DNA of 45,666 nucleotides, taken from positions 1-45,666 of the forward strand of contig DAHWOF010000005.1 in NCBI GenBank assembly GCA_027335345.1, in the 5' to 3' direction. The translations under genes and the position numbers were made by a program. The DNA is from Granulicella sp. Lineage in GTDB: Bacteria; Acidobacteriota; Terriglobia; Terriglobales; Acidobacteriaceae. Every line of letters starts with the position of its first letter. The first letter of the stretch is position 1. Of this stretch, positions 17,494-25,943 are shown piece after piece. Under the pieces are notes generated by a model that was given only the letters and a program-made list of their open reading frames with translations, searched no databases and was not told where the DNA came from.

Positions 17494-18158
17494 GCAAATT
17501 TTACGTCCCTCCAAGTGTAGCGGACACAGTCAGCGCCGCTGGTGCAAATCAGGGCTGGGCAAACGCGGATAGGCTTGGAGCCTTCCTGCGAGCTGCCAAA
17601 AGAGCCGCATCGGACGATACGCCGCATTCAACCACGCTGCATTCAATCTGCACAGCGCGACCCCCACCATCCGTGAAGATAAGCAGCATTCCATCCGGCC
17701 GCCATCGTACTTCGTCGGATAACCGCATCGGCGGCTTCGGCCCCATTTCTGCGCGGCTCGGGCAATAACCCGGAATCCAGCGGTGCAAGAATGCTGCAAG
17801 GAAGGTTGCTCCGGAGCGGCTACAGGATATGGAGCAGTCGTTGGGATAGAAGTGCGTAAAGCCTCTTCAAACCGCGTAATCGCGCCATCTCTGGATGCAT
17901 CATAGCCCTCTGCGCTCTCGGGAACCCCTCGAAGTAATGTTGTCTCAAAGCCCTGAATTCGGGGTCTGGACAGTCCCCGTCGAGGGAGTTCGGGACGCGC
18001 AACCGAACTTCAAGCTGGTCCAGCAATCCACGCCCTGAACATGCGCATCAAACCATCCATAGCCAGGTGCAAGCGGACCAGTCATGAGACGACGCTCTCC
18101 AACCAGCCCATGGAACAATTTGGGGGGTAGCAGCATCTTCGTAAGCAAAGAGTAAAGC
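17494..18158. other. Intergenic stretch upstream of the chaperone operon and yjbQ
   Basis: No convincing gene in about 660 bp. Minus-strand frames at 17820-18026 and 17945-18178 have protein-like pieces (HYFEGFPRAQRAMMHPEM; GPLAPGYGWFDAHVQG) in different frames, so they may be a frameshifted remnant. It should hold the divergent promoters for the operon starting at 17493 and for yjbQ. I see no clear -35/-10 pair or operator. Confidence 0.4.
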
Positions 18159-18575
18159 GTGAAGCAATCCGTGCACAAGCTTGAGATTTCAACGCGTGGC
18201 CAGGGGCTTTATGAGTTCACGGCGACGGCCCAAGCCTGGGTAAGGCAACAGAAGATGCAGACCGGTCTTCTGACGGTGTTTTGTCGGCATACTTCAGCTT
18301 CGCTTTTGATCCAGGAGAATGCAGATCCCACCGTGCGAAGCGATATCCAAGCCTATTTTGACCATCTCGCGCCTGAGGACGGACCTTACCATCACGACTG
18401 CGAAGGGTCGGACGATATGCCCGCTCATCTGAAAACGGCGCTGACGCAGGTACAGCTATCAATACCGCTCATGGATGGAGGACTTGTGCTGGGGACCTGG
18501 CAAGGCATTTATCTCTTCGAGCACCGAGTACGCCCTCATCGCCGGGAGATCGTGCTGTACCTGATCGGCGAATGA
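18159..18575 (+). CDS. yjbQ: YjbQ/UPF0047 family protein
   Basis: 138 aa, full family length. Conserved features seen: TRGQGLYEFT near the N-terminus, CRHTSASLLIQENADP (about 42-57), EGSDDMPAHLKT (about 86-97), and LGTWQGIYLFEHR (about 113-125) with the histidines of the putative metal site. E. coli YjbQ has been linked to weak thiamin-phosphate synthase activity in vivo; the physiological role is uncertain. Start is GTG 18159 (MKQSVHKLEIS). Monocistronic; a tRNA-gene fragment and two IS elements follow. Confidence 0.9.
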   Translation: MKQSVHKLEISTRGQGLYEFTATAQAWVRQQKMQTGLLTVFCRHTSASLLIQENADPTVRSDIQAYFDHLAPEDGPYHHDCEGSDDMPAHLKTALTQVQLSIPLMDGGLVLGTWQGIYLFEHRVRPHRREIVLYLIGE

Positions 18576-19069
18576 GCGGCTTCTCTTGTTGGAACTCATG
18601 AGAGCCCCCAGGCAGCTTTACCAACGGCGCAACTTATTGAAAGGATTGGTGGACCTGATCGGGATCGAACCGATGACCTCTTCCATGTCATGGAGAATCC
18701 ATAACTTACGGTACAGACGGCGAAGACGTTATGAGCCCGTACAACCGTCAAAACCGGCACAGTCGGCACCAATTGACACCAATTTGACACCGAACCTGAG
18801 GAGCGTTCCTTACCGGCAGCCATCATCTGCGTGCCCACAGTTACAGCGGACGAAGGAACCCTTTCTTAACGGTGACGCAGCGTCGGAACGGACGGAGTCG
18901 CGCCGCGCGTGCGCCTCAAAGTTCGCGTTTGAACGTCTTGCTGTCTTGCGTCGAGACGCAACTCCATCCAACCCCTCCATCAGGTGACCTTGCCCTCAGA
19001 TTGCGTATCTCTTAGACTGAAGTTCCTCGTCTCGATGCGTAAGGATCTGATGGCTGCTCATGGAGATAG
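18576..19069. other. Gene-free region holding a tRNA 3' fragment, upstream of the IS1634-type element
   Basis: Between yjbQ and the first IS. It contains the tRNA-Val fragment at 18647-18691. Downstream of it, Thr/Val-rich sequence (around 18740-18800) with repeated GACACCAAT-like words could derive from the end of an integrated element. No intact integrase is present and no other feature is seen. Confidence 0.5.
18647..18691 (-). other. 3' fragment of tRNA-Val(GAC), attachment-site-like
   Basis: Read on the minus strand: anticodon loop ATGACAT (anticodon GAC), 3' stem strand GGAAG, variable AGGTC, a perfect T-arm (ATCGG, loop TTCGATC, CCGAT), acceptor strand CAGGTCC, then A and CCA. The 5' half is missing: no matching acceptor or anticodon 5' strand lies beyond. 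The break falls in the anticodon loop, where an imperfect palindrome is centred (TTCCATGTCATGGAGAA on the + strand). That is the usual crossover position of tRNA-targeting tyrosine integrases, so this is probably an att remnant and not a working tRNA. Confidence 0.7.
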
Positions 19070-20896
19070 CGCATTTTGCGGTGTTGGGTGAGTGTCTACA
19101 CGGTGATGGAATGGAGCAGTTGCAAAGCGCGTTGCTGGGTTGGATTGGGCACGGTGGTCATTTGGAAGGTCAGTTGGGCGGGGCCTTCCAGCGGTTGGCA
19201 GGTATTGCGCACGATGGTGGACAGCTCCTGCAGCAGGGTGCGGAAGCTATGCGCCGGTGAGCCGTCGTCCAGAGTATGGGTTGCGGCTTTGTGGAGGGCG
19301 GCTTCCGAGCGCTGCGCCGCAGCCACCGGATCGCTACCGAGCTTGCTTTTCAGATCCTGGTCGGCGAAGAGCAACTCGCGCCAGGCCTCTCGCATGTGCC
19401 ACTCGACGTAGTAGGCCAGCATGCACAGGAAGATGTGCGCCCTGACTCTGGTTTCAAGCCGATGATGGATGGGGCGCACATGCAGATCGATGGTCTTCAT
19501 GGAGCGAAACGCGCGTTCAACCGCGGCGAGCGCCTTGTAGCTGCGCACAGCTTCGGCAGAGTCCATCTGGCGATTCGGTACATTGGTGCGGATGATGTAG
19601 ATGCCGTCCAGCGCAGCTTCGGCCGCGATCGCCGCCGTAAGCCGATGGAACTGAAAGCTGTCCTGCTCGATGCTCAGCGCGAACAGTTTCGCCACCTTGT
19701 ATTTGTTCACGACCTTACCGACGCAAAGGCCGATCTTGTCCCGGCCGGCCAGCAACCCCTTCTCGACCCGGACGCGCACCTTCTCCAGTTGCTTCTCCGT
19801 GGCCGAGAGCAGCGCCTCGCGCTTGTAGGCGCGCAAGCGCCCCAGATTCACGTTGCGGCAGGCCATCAGCCGCTCGCCGGGATACTCCGGATGGACCAAC
19901 TCGATCAGATTGCGCTCATCGAAAAGGCCTAGCTGCACAGCGCCGCCCTCGACCAGCGAGCGGATCTGCGCGCTCTTCAGCGCCGTGATCCAAGCCAGCC
20001 CATCGAGGCCTCGCAGATCCTCGATCGCTTTATGCGAGATCATCCCCCGATCCCCCACCAGAACCAGACGCTCCAGACCAAAATCCTCGCGCAGACGCTT
20101 GACCTGGTCCGGCAAGGTCGTCGCGTCGCTGGTGTTGCCCTCGTATACGGAGATCGCCACCGGACAGCCCTCTCGGTTGGTCAACAGGCCATAGTTGACC
20201 TGGAGTGTATGGCGTTTGCCGTCGCGACTGTAGCCGATCCTGGCCAACGGGCAGCAGTGGCCTTCCAAGTAGCTCGAACTCAGATCGTACAGCGCCACTC
20301 CGCCCTCCGACAGATGGCGGGCGGCAAGCTTCTTCTGGATCGCCTCCTGCCGCTCCAGCAACCAATCCATCGCCGCATACAGATCGTCCTCATCCCTACC
20401 GGCTACTCCGAACTCCTCCGGCAAGGTCGTCGTGTGCCACCAGCGCGTCGTCGCCAGCTTGGTCTGAGGTGACAGGATCCGCGCCGCCACCATGGCGCAG
20501 ACCGCCTCGCGCTCAGGCCCCGGGCGGGAAGCGATCAAAGCCTCAAAGCCCAGTCTCTGCATGGCTGTACGCACCGCCTGGACCGCGCCGTGAGGAACCG
20601 AGCGAACCGTCTGCCAGAGTTGCTCGACGGCGCGCATCTTTTGCCCGGACAGCACCGCACGAATCGCCTCGATCTGCTCCTCCGACAGCGCCGAAAGATT
20701 GGCCAGGGTGCGCTTGCGAACCATTTTGCCCTCACGGTAGGACTCACGGAGCAGATAGGTGGGGCGCGACGCACGGTTGGGCACGCTATCGATATGCATG
20801 GTCACATCATGCCAAATTCAATGTATTTATACAAGAAGATAAACAGAATAATACATGGCTACATTCTGCACCCCCGAAAGAGCGCGGAAAATGCCG
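19070..20896 (-). mobile_element. IS1634-type (IS4-superfamily) insertion sequence; ends approximate
   Basis: Extent is set by the transposase gene plus a possible pair of inverted ends sharing GCATTTT (19071-19077 and, inverted, 20888-20894). Beyond those seven bases the ends match only loosely and I find no target-site duplication, so the borders are tentative. Confidence 0.5.
19096..20805 (-). CDS. IS1634-family DDE transposase
   Basis: 569 aa, full family length. DDE features seen: VALYDLSSSYLEG (first Asp), LVLVGDRGMISHKAI (second Asp), and LAAVERAFRSMKTIDLHVRPIHH (the Glu, with the Y/R/K context of IS4-superfamily proteins). The N-terminus YLLRESYREGKMVRKRTLANLS is typical of IS1634 transposases. 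The gene appears uninterrupted, so the element may be active. GTG 20805 or ATG 20799 could be the start. Confidence 0.92.
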   Translation of the reverse strand: MTMHIDSVPNRASRPTYLLRESYREGKMVRKRTLANLSALSEEQIEAIRAVLSGQKMRAVEQLWQTVRSVPHGAVQAVRTAMQRLGFEALIASRPGPEREAVCAMVAARILSPQTKLATTRWWHTTTLPEEFGVAGRDEDDLYAAMDWLLERQEAIQKKLAARHLSEGGVALYDLSSSYLEGHCCPLARIGYSRDGKRHTLQVNYGLLTNREGCPVAISVYEGNTSDATTLPDQVKRLREDFGLERLVLVGDRGMISHKAIEDLRGLDGLAWITALKSAQIRSLVEGGAVQLGLFDERNLIELVHPEYPGERLMACRNVNLGRLRAYKREALLSATEKQLEKVRVRVEKGLLAGRDKIGLCVGKVVNKYKVAKLFALSIEQDSFQFHRLTAAIAAEAALDGIYIIRTNVPNRQMDSAEAVRSYKALAAVERAFRSMKTIDLHVRPIHHRLETRVRAHIFLCMLAYYVEWHMREAWRELLFADQDLKSKLGSDPVAAAQRSEAALHKAATHTLDDGSPAHSFRTLLQELSTIVRNTCQPLEGPAQLTFQMTTVPNPTQQRALQLLHSITV

Positions 20897-20981
20897 GAGG
20901 CCCTGTGTTTCCAGAGCCTTCCGCACCCTAATCCCAATTAAAAGCGCTGGAACTTCCGGTTAACGTGCCGATTTTGAGAGA

Positions 20982-22008
20982 GATGGGTATATATCTGACT
21001 CCCGTGACCCCAATATGTTGGGGTTTCAAAAGTTCGGCTTGGCGGCACATTTGATCAGGGATTTGTAGGGAACCGGCTCGACGGCGACTGCCTGCTCGAG
21101 CAGGCGGTAGAACAGCTTGCCGCGGCTGCGAGATTTGCGATGGTTGAATCGAAATGTGAACTCGTCGAGGTATGCGTCCAGGTGCTCCGTGCTCACTCCG
21201 CCCTGATGCGTTCCCAGCAGCCAGCGTTTGAGCAGGGAGACCGCCAGATGAACCCGCGGCATCAACTCCGAAGCCGTTTCGCTGTTTCCCTTCAGAACCG
21301 TGATCTTGTGCCGGTAACCTCGGCCCTCCAGCGGCTGATAACCGCTCCAACCGTCGGTGCGGACCACGCCGCCCGGCTCCACGGAGTCCTCGATAAACGG
21401 CATCAGACTTTCCGCCGAAGCGTCCGGAATGCGCCGCATCCGAATCCGCCCGATCCCGTCGCCATCTTCTTCTACGGCAACTGCAATCATGGCTTTGCTT
21501 TCCGTCTGGCGGCCGCGAACGCCCTCTTCCTCACCACCGAGGAATGCCTCGTCGGCTTCGACACGACCCTGCAGCCGATCCCGGCCCGGGCGAACCATCG
21601 CATGACGCAGCTTATGCAGCATGGTCCAGGCCGTCTTGTAGCTCTTCAAACCCAAAATACGCTGCATGCCCATGGCGCTGACTCCGTCCTTCTGGCTGGT
21701 CATCCACCATGCCGCCCGAAACCACAAGGTCAGCGGCACGCGGCTGTCCTGAAACACCGTTCCGGCTGTCACAGAAACCTGGAAGTCGCAACCGGCGCAA
21801 CGCACCAGACCGCCAGGCTTCGGCCAGATCTTCCTCTGGCCACAGCGCGGGCAACGAAAGCCGTCAGGCCAACGAAGGCGGTATAGGTACTCCCGACAAG
21901 CCGCAGCGGTCGAAAAGCGCGCCTCCAACTCCAGTAGGTCTCGCGGATAATCTTCCACAGACCCAAACACTATATGTTGTCGCCACGGGAGTCAAGTAAA
22001 TACCTATC
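20982..22008 (-). mobile_element. IS1595-family insertion sequence
   Basis: About 1.03 kb, bounded by terminal inverted repeats: left from 20982 (AGATGGGTATATATCTGACT and on to CCCGTG) and right, inverted, ending at 22008 (AGATAGGTATTTACTTGACT and on to CCCGTG). About 22 of 27 positions match, with a perfect TGACTCCCGTG core. No direct target repeat was identified. It sits 26 bp upstream of the -35 box of the nrdD promoter. Confidence 0.8.
21026..21970 (-). CDS. IS1595-family transposase
   Basis: 314 aa. N-terminal zinc ribbon (CPRCG...CAGC around residues 40-65), then the ISXO2-like DDE domain: VEADEAFLGG, VVRTDGWSGYQPL, and LLGTHQGGVSTEHLDAYLDE followed by FRFNHRK. Full length and intact. 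Start is GTG 21970 or a GTG four codons later. The gene is transcribed away from nrdD. Confidence 0.93.
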   Translation of the reverse strand: MFGSVEDYPRDLLELEARFSTAAACREYLYRLRWPDGFRCPRCGQRKIWPKPGGLVRCAGCDFQVSVTAGTVFQDSRVPLTLWFRAAWWMTSQKDGVSAMGMQRILGLKSYKTAWTMLHKLRHAMVRPGRDRLQGRVEADEAFLGGEEEGVRGRQTESKAMIAVAVEEDGDGIGRIRMRRIPDASAESLMPFIEDSVEPGGVVRTDGWSGYQPLEGRGYRHKITVLKGNSETASELMPRVHLAVSLLKRWLLGTHQGGVSTEHLDAYLDEFTFRFNHRKSRSRGKLFYRLLEQAVAVEPVPYKSLIKCAAKPNF

Positions 22009-22034
22009 TTGCACAAAACGGCTGCTTGAATTTC

Positions 22035-22063
22035 TTGACATGGAAGTGGGAGGGGGATACATT
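22035..22063 (+). promoter_or_regulatory. Sigma70-type promoter of the nrdD operon
   Basis: TTGACA at 22035-22040, a 17-bp spacer, and TACATT at 22058-22063: a near-consensus vegetative promoter. The expected start at about 22070 coincides with the beginning of the cobalamin riboswitch, which supports the assignment. The IS1595 end lies 26 bp upstream, so upstream control elements may have been displaced. Confidence 0.75.
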
Positions 22064-22069
22064 CGGTAG

Positions 22070-22245
22070 CGTTATGGTTCCCCAGACACCCAATATCTGG
22101 GGCTAAGAGGGAAGTTGGTGGATGCCAACGCTGCCCCCGCAACTGTAAGCGACGAGCCGTCATCTGCAGATGCCACTGCCCCGCAGGGGTGGGAAGGCTG
22201 GATGGCGGCGGCGACTCGCGAGCCAGGAGACCTGCCGTAACGATT
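22070..22245 (+). promoter_or_regulatory. Cobalamin (AdoCbl-type) riboswitch
   Basis: Conserved B12-aptamer pieces in order: GAGGGAAGTTGGTGGA.GCCAAC.GCTGCCCCCGCAACTGTAAGC from about 22107, GCCACTG at 22172, GGGTGGGAAGGC at 22188, and the B12 box AGCCAGGAGACCTGCC at 22221-22236. A 120-nt expression platform follows to the nrdD start, whose GAGGAG site lies 5 nt before ATG 22365. I see no U-tract terminator, so control may be at translation initiation. Family knowledge: B12 binding normally switches the downstream gene off. Confidence 0.93.
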
Positions 22246-22364
22246 TGAACGTCCACGGGCGGGGTGTACCGGCGGGTCGCTTGCCAGGTCTCATTGGCGC
22301 TCCGCCACTCTTCCCTTGCACAGCGTCCTACCAGTGACATCGCTGATCCGTTTGAGGAGCATCG

Positions 22365-24383
22365 ATGTCCAACACGGTTGTTCAGCCGCCCGGTTCCGTC
22401 ATAAAACGCAGCAATGCAACCGTCCCTTTCGATGGGGAGAAGATTCGCTCTGCAATCGAGCGCGCCGGCAAGGCCAGCGGAGCCTTTGGCGCCGACGAAG
22501 CGCAACTGCTCACGATCCAGGCGCTGAAGGTCATCGCCCACCGCTTCCATAATCGCTCGCCGCACATCGAGCAGATTCAGGACGTGGTGGAGCAGGTGCT
22601 GATCTCGGCCAATCACTTCACCACGGCGCGTGCTTATATCGTCTACCGCGAGCAGCGCTCGCGCCTGCGCAGCGACCAGCGCACTCTGGTGGATGTGGCG
22701 TCCTCGATCAACGAGTATCTGGATCGCGCTGACTGGCGGGTGAACGCCAATGCGAACCAGGGCTACTCGCTGGGCGGGCTGATTCTGAATGTCTCCGGCA
22801 AGGTGGTGGCCAACTACTGGCTCTCGCACGTCTACCCGCCCGAGATCGGCCGCGCTCACCGCGAGGGGGATCTGCATATTCATGATCTGGATATGCTGGC
22901 CGGCTACTGCGCAGGCTGGTCGTTGCGCACGCTGCTGACGGAGGGACTCAACGGCGTTCCGGGCAAGGTGGAGGCCGGGCCTCCGAAGCATCTTTCCAGC
23001 GCCGTCGGCCAGATCGTCAACTTCCTGGGCACGCTGCAGAACGAGTGGGCGGGGGCGCAGGCTTTCAGTTCCTTTGACACCTACATGGCTCCTTTTGTGC
23101 ACAAGGACCGGCTGAGCTACACAGAGGTGCGCCAGAGCATCCAGGAGCTGATCTACAACCTGAACGTGCCCTCGCGCTGGGGCACGCAGACACCCTTCAC
23201 CAACCTGACCTTCGACTGGACCTGCCCGGAGGAGTTGCGTAACCAGCAGCCCATCCTTGGCGGCGAAACCATGCCCTTCACCTACGGAGACCTGCAGCCG
23301 GAGATGGACATGATCAACAGCGCCTACATCGAGGTGATGACGGCGGGTGACGCCAAGGGTCGCGTCTTTACCTTCCCGATCCCGACCTACAACATCACGC
23401 CGGATTTTCCGTGGGAGAGTGAAAACACCGATCTGCTCTTTGAGATGACGGCCAAGTATGGTTTGCCCTACTTTCAGAACTTCGTCAACTCTGACCTGAA
23501 GCCCAACATGGTGCGCTCGATGTGCTGCCGTCTGCAACTGGATCTGAGCGAACTGCTCAAGCGCGGCAACGGCCTGTTCGGCTCTGCGGAGCAGACGGGC
23601 TCGGTGGGCGTGGTGACCCTCAACTGCGCGCGGCTCGGTTACCTGCATCGTGGCGACGAAGCGGGGCTGTTGCGGCGTCTGGACGAGTTGTTGGAGATCG
23701 CCCGCGCCAGCCTGGAGATCAAGCGCAAGGAGATCCAGCGCCATATCGACAACGGCCTGTTTCCCTACACGAAGCGCTATCTGGGCACGCTGCGCAACTT
23801 CTTCTCCACCATCGGCGTGAACGGCATTCACGAGATGATTCGCAACTTTAGCTCGGATGCGGATGGCATCACCAGCGAGCGCGGCCGAGCCATGGCGCTG
23901 CGCTTCCTGGATCACGTGCGCTCCCGGATCGTGAGATTTCAGGAGGAGACCGGCCACATGTACAACCTGGAGGCCACGCCGGCTGAAGGCACTACCTACC
24001 GCTTTGCTCGCGAAGATCGGAGGCGTTTTCCCGATATTCTGCAGGCCGGAACTCCCGATCAGCCCTACTACACGAACTCCAGCCAGTTGCCGGTCGGTTA
24101 CACGGACGATCCCTTTGAGGCTCTGGAGATGCAGCAGGAGCTGCAACAGAAGTACACCGGCGGAACGGTGCTGCACCTCTACATGGGCGAGCGAGTTTCA
24201 TCAGCCGAGGCGTGCAAGAAGCTGGTTCGCCGCGCGCTGGAAAACTTCCGCCTGCCGTACATCACGATTACGCCGACGTTTTCCATCTGCCCAAAGCACG
24301 GCTATCTCTCTGGCGAGCATGTCTTCTGTCCCCGGTGCGACGCTGACCTGTTCGCTCGCAAACAACAGGCGATTCACGCTTAA
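22365..24383 (+). CDS. nrdD: Anaerobic (class III) ribonucleoside-triphosphate reductase, large part without the glycyl-radical segment
   Basis: 672 aa. An N-terminal ATP-cone (IKRSNATVPFDGEKIRSAIERA, about 13-100, interrupted here) is followed by the catalytic barrel with HIHDLDMLAGYCAGWS, NVPSRWGTQTPFTNLTFDW and RSMCCRLQLDLSELL. The C-terminal zinc motif CPKHGYLSGEHVFCPRCDA ends the protein. The usual C-terminal glycyl-radical motif (RVxGY) is absent; it is encoded by the next small gene. Reduces NTPs to dNTPs with formate or thioredoxin as reductant in anaerobic cells. GAGGAG precedes ATG 22365. Under a cobalamin riboswitch; forms an operon with the 57-aa gene and nrdG. Confidence 0.95.
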   Translation: MSNTVVQPPGSVIKRSNATVPFDGEKIRSAIERAGKASGAFGADEAQLLTIQALKVIAHRFHNRSPHIEQIQDVVEQVLISANHFTTARAYIVYREQRSRLRSDQRTLVDVASSINEYLDRADWRVNANANQGYSLGGLILNVSGKVVANYWLSHVYPPEIGRAHREGDLHIHDLDMLAGYCAGWSLRTLLTEGLNGVPGKVEAGPPKHLSSAVGQIVNFLGTLQNEWAGAQAFSSFDTYMAPFVHKDRLSYTEVRQSIQELIYNLNVPSRWGTQTPFTNLTFDWTCPEELRNQQPILGGETMPFTYGDLQPEMDMINSAYIEVMTAGDAKGRVFTFPIPTYNITPDFPWESENTDLLFEMTAKYGLPYFQNFVNSDLKPNMVRSMCCRLQLDLSELLKRGNGLFGSAEQTGSVGVVTLNCARLGYLHRGDEAGLLRRLDELLEIARASLEIKRKEIQRHIDNGLFPYTKRYLGTLRNFFSTIGVNGIHEMIRNFSSDADGITSERGRAMALRFLDHVRSRIVRFQEETGHMYNLEATPAEGTTYRFAREDRRRFPDILQAGTPDQPYYTNSSQLPVGYTDDPFEALEMQQELQQKYTGGTVLHLYMGERVSSAEACKKLVRRALENFRLPYITITPTFSICPKHGYLSGEHVFCPRCDADLFARKQQAIHA

Positions 24384-24419
24384 CCGTTCCAATCCGAAAC
24401 AGGAGGTTCCATAGCAGCG

Positions 24420-24593
24420 ATGACCACCCCGATGAACGAACCGGCAGTCTGTGAACTGCGTGACGAAGAACGCCAGCCCTGCGAGGTCTGGACCCGGGTG
24501 ATGGGCTACTTCCGCCCTGTCAGCTCATTCAACCGCGGCAAGCAGGGTGAATACCACGAACGGAAGTGCTTTGTTGAAGCAGAGACCGACTGA
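24420..24593 (+). CDS. Glycyl-radical subunit of split class III ribonucleotide reductase, 57 aa
   Basis: Small gene between nrdD and nrdG. Residues 21-50 (CEVWTRVMGYFRPVSSFNRG and on to GEYHERKCF) match the C-terminal radical loop of NrdD; G29 in RVMGY is the predicted glycyl-radical residue, and the phenylalanine/asparagine context is conserved. An AGGAGG site lies 13 nt upstream of ATG 24420, slightly far but clear. It starts 36 bp after nrdD, and its last 47 bp overlap the start of nrdG. Split class III enzymes with a separate radical peptide are known in some bacteria; here both parts appear intact, so this looks like gene architecture and not a frameshift. Confidence 0.88.
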   Translation: MTTPMNEPAVCELRDEERQPCEVWTRVMGYFRPVSSFNRGKQGEYHERKCFVEAETD

Positions 24594-25272
24594 GCTGAGG
24601 GTGGGAGGGCTGACGCGCCTCTCCACCTGCGACTGGCCGGGCCAGCTTGTCGCCACCGTATTCTGCCAGGGCTGTGCCTGGGATTGTGCGTACTGCCACA
24701 ATCCCGGGTTGCGCCCGGCGCGGACGCCTGCGCAGGGCCCTGGGTGTGTCCCTTGGGCCAAAGTGCTTGGGTTTCTCTCCGGCCGGCGTGGCCTGCTCGA
24801 CGCCGTCGTCTTCTCCGGCGGTGAACCCACGTTGCAGCCTGCCTTGTTGGAAGCTGTCGCGGAGGTTCGAAGGCTCGGCTTCCTGGTTGGTCTGCACACC
24901 GCCGGCATGAATCCCGAAACTCTGGAACAACTGCTGGGCTCGATCGAATGGGTGGGCTTCGATGTGAAGGCGCCTTTCGCGGACTATGCCCGCGTCACCG
25001 GCGTCAGGCACAGCGGCGCGCGCGCGCTGGCGAGCCTGCGCAGCCTGCTCTCCAGCGGCGTGGAATATGAGGTGCGCACCACGTGGCATCCAGATCTGCT
25101 GTCTCTGGAGGATTTGTACCGGCTCAAAGAGGAACTTCGCTCCCTGGGGGTTGCACATTACGTCATTCAGCGTTATCGCTCCCAGGGCGCTCGGCCGCTG
25201 CTGCCTGAGGTCTCGGAGTTTCCATCCCTGTTTGCCGGCAGCGGTGACTTCCAGCGCTTCGAGATTCGTTGA
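24547..25272 (+). CDS. nrdG: Anaerobic ribonucleotide reductase-activating radical SAM protein
   Basis: 241 aa as drawn. The CX3CX2C cluster motif is C43-AWD-C47-AY-C50 in FCQGCAWDCAYCHNP; the GGEP motif (VFSGGEPTLQ) binds SAM. Generates the glycyl radical on the reductase. The start is uncertain: GTG 24547 and TTG 24574 are both inside the preceding 57-aa gene, and the conserved family core begins at LRVGGLTRLSTCDWPG. Overlap with the radical-subunit gene implies translational coupling. Confidence 0.92.
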   Translation: MNTTNGSALLKQRPTELRVGGLTRLSTCDWPGQLVATVFCQGCAWDCAYCHNPGLRPARTPAQGPGCVPWAKVLGFLSGRRGLLDAVVFSGGEPTLQPALLEAVAEVRRLGFLVGLHTAGMNPETLEQLLGSIEWVGFDVKAPFADYARVTGVRHSGARALASLRSLLSSGVEYEVRTTWHPDLLSLEDLYRLKEELRSLGVAHYVIQRYRSQGARPLLPEVSEFPSLFAGSGDFQRFEIR

Positions 25273-25943
25273 GGTCCCTTGCCGCCCGGATCGGAATCAG
25301 CCCAGGAAGCAAGGAGCCAGTATGTGGCAGGGCGGACGCTGAACAGGGACTCGGATGGTCTCTTCCTCTGTGTTCTCAGTCCTTCACGGCGCATGGGTTT
25401 CTTCCGGGAAAGAGCCGGATCGCGGTTGAAGCTGCGCCCGGTGGCAGTACGAAGGTAACTCGATGACTCGGCAGTTGTCCCAATTTAGGTCACATTCCGG
25501 GGTCGCTTCTTCTACCGGAGTGCCGAAGGGGTTGGGGAGGAATATCATCGTGATGATTTGGGCAAGACATTTGGAGGGACTCTGTTTACTCGCCTGTAAC
25601 ATTCCAGGCGCGCAGGGGGTTACGAATGGTTGTTGGCGTTGGGAGCCGGGATTTGGGCAACAAAAAAGATGGAAGATGTGCGCCGGATCATTGATTTTAG
25701 CGGTAAGCTAGGCACACGCTGTGTTGTTTCGGGAAGGGCCGGGGAGGCGAAGTTCGCAGGGCGTTCTTCCTCTGGTTTTTCTTGTTTGCATCTCTTGCAT
25801 GATTTGCTCTCCAGCACGGGATGGATCTCTGGTATCCGGACAGGGTGTGTTCCCGGCAGTCAAAGGGTTTGTATGCGAAGGGGCGTTGCTCGCATATCGA
25901 ACTGGCACTCAGTTCAACGGATTCAAAGCTGAAGGAACTTTGT
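25273..25943. other. Intergenic stretch between nrdG and the GGDEF-EAL gene
   Basis: 670 bp with no convincing gene; the short open frames have unnatural composition. A long-range imperfect inverted repeat (GTCCCT..CGCCC near 25275 and GGGCG..AGGGAC near 25333) could fold downstream of nrdG. I see no c-di-GMP riboswitch signature before the next gene. Confidence 0.4.

Noticed and set aside
18641-18720. A complete tRNA gene at the GGTTCGATCC signature
   Set aside because: Only the 3' half folds; no 5' acceptor, D-arm or anticodon 5' strand can be found beyond 18691.
21864-24176. 770-codon open frame on the minus strand opposite nrdD
   Set aside because: It is antisense to a gene with clear family motifs; its translation is His/Gln/Arg/Val-rich with no domain, typical of high-GC shadow frames.
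25800-25943. A c-di-GMP riboswitch before the GGDEF-EAL gene
   Set aside because: The conserved GEMM blocks are absent; only unrelated GC-rich sequence and a ribosome site are present.
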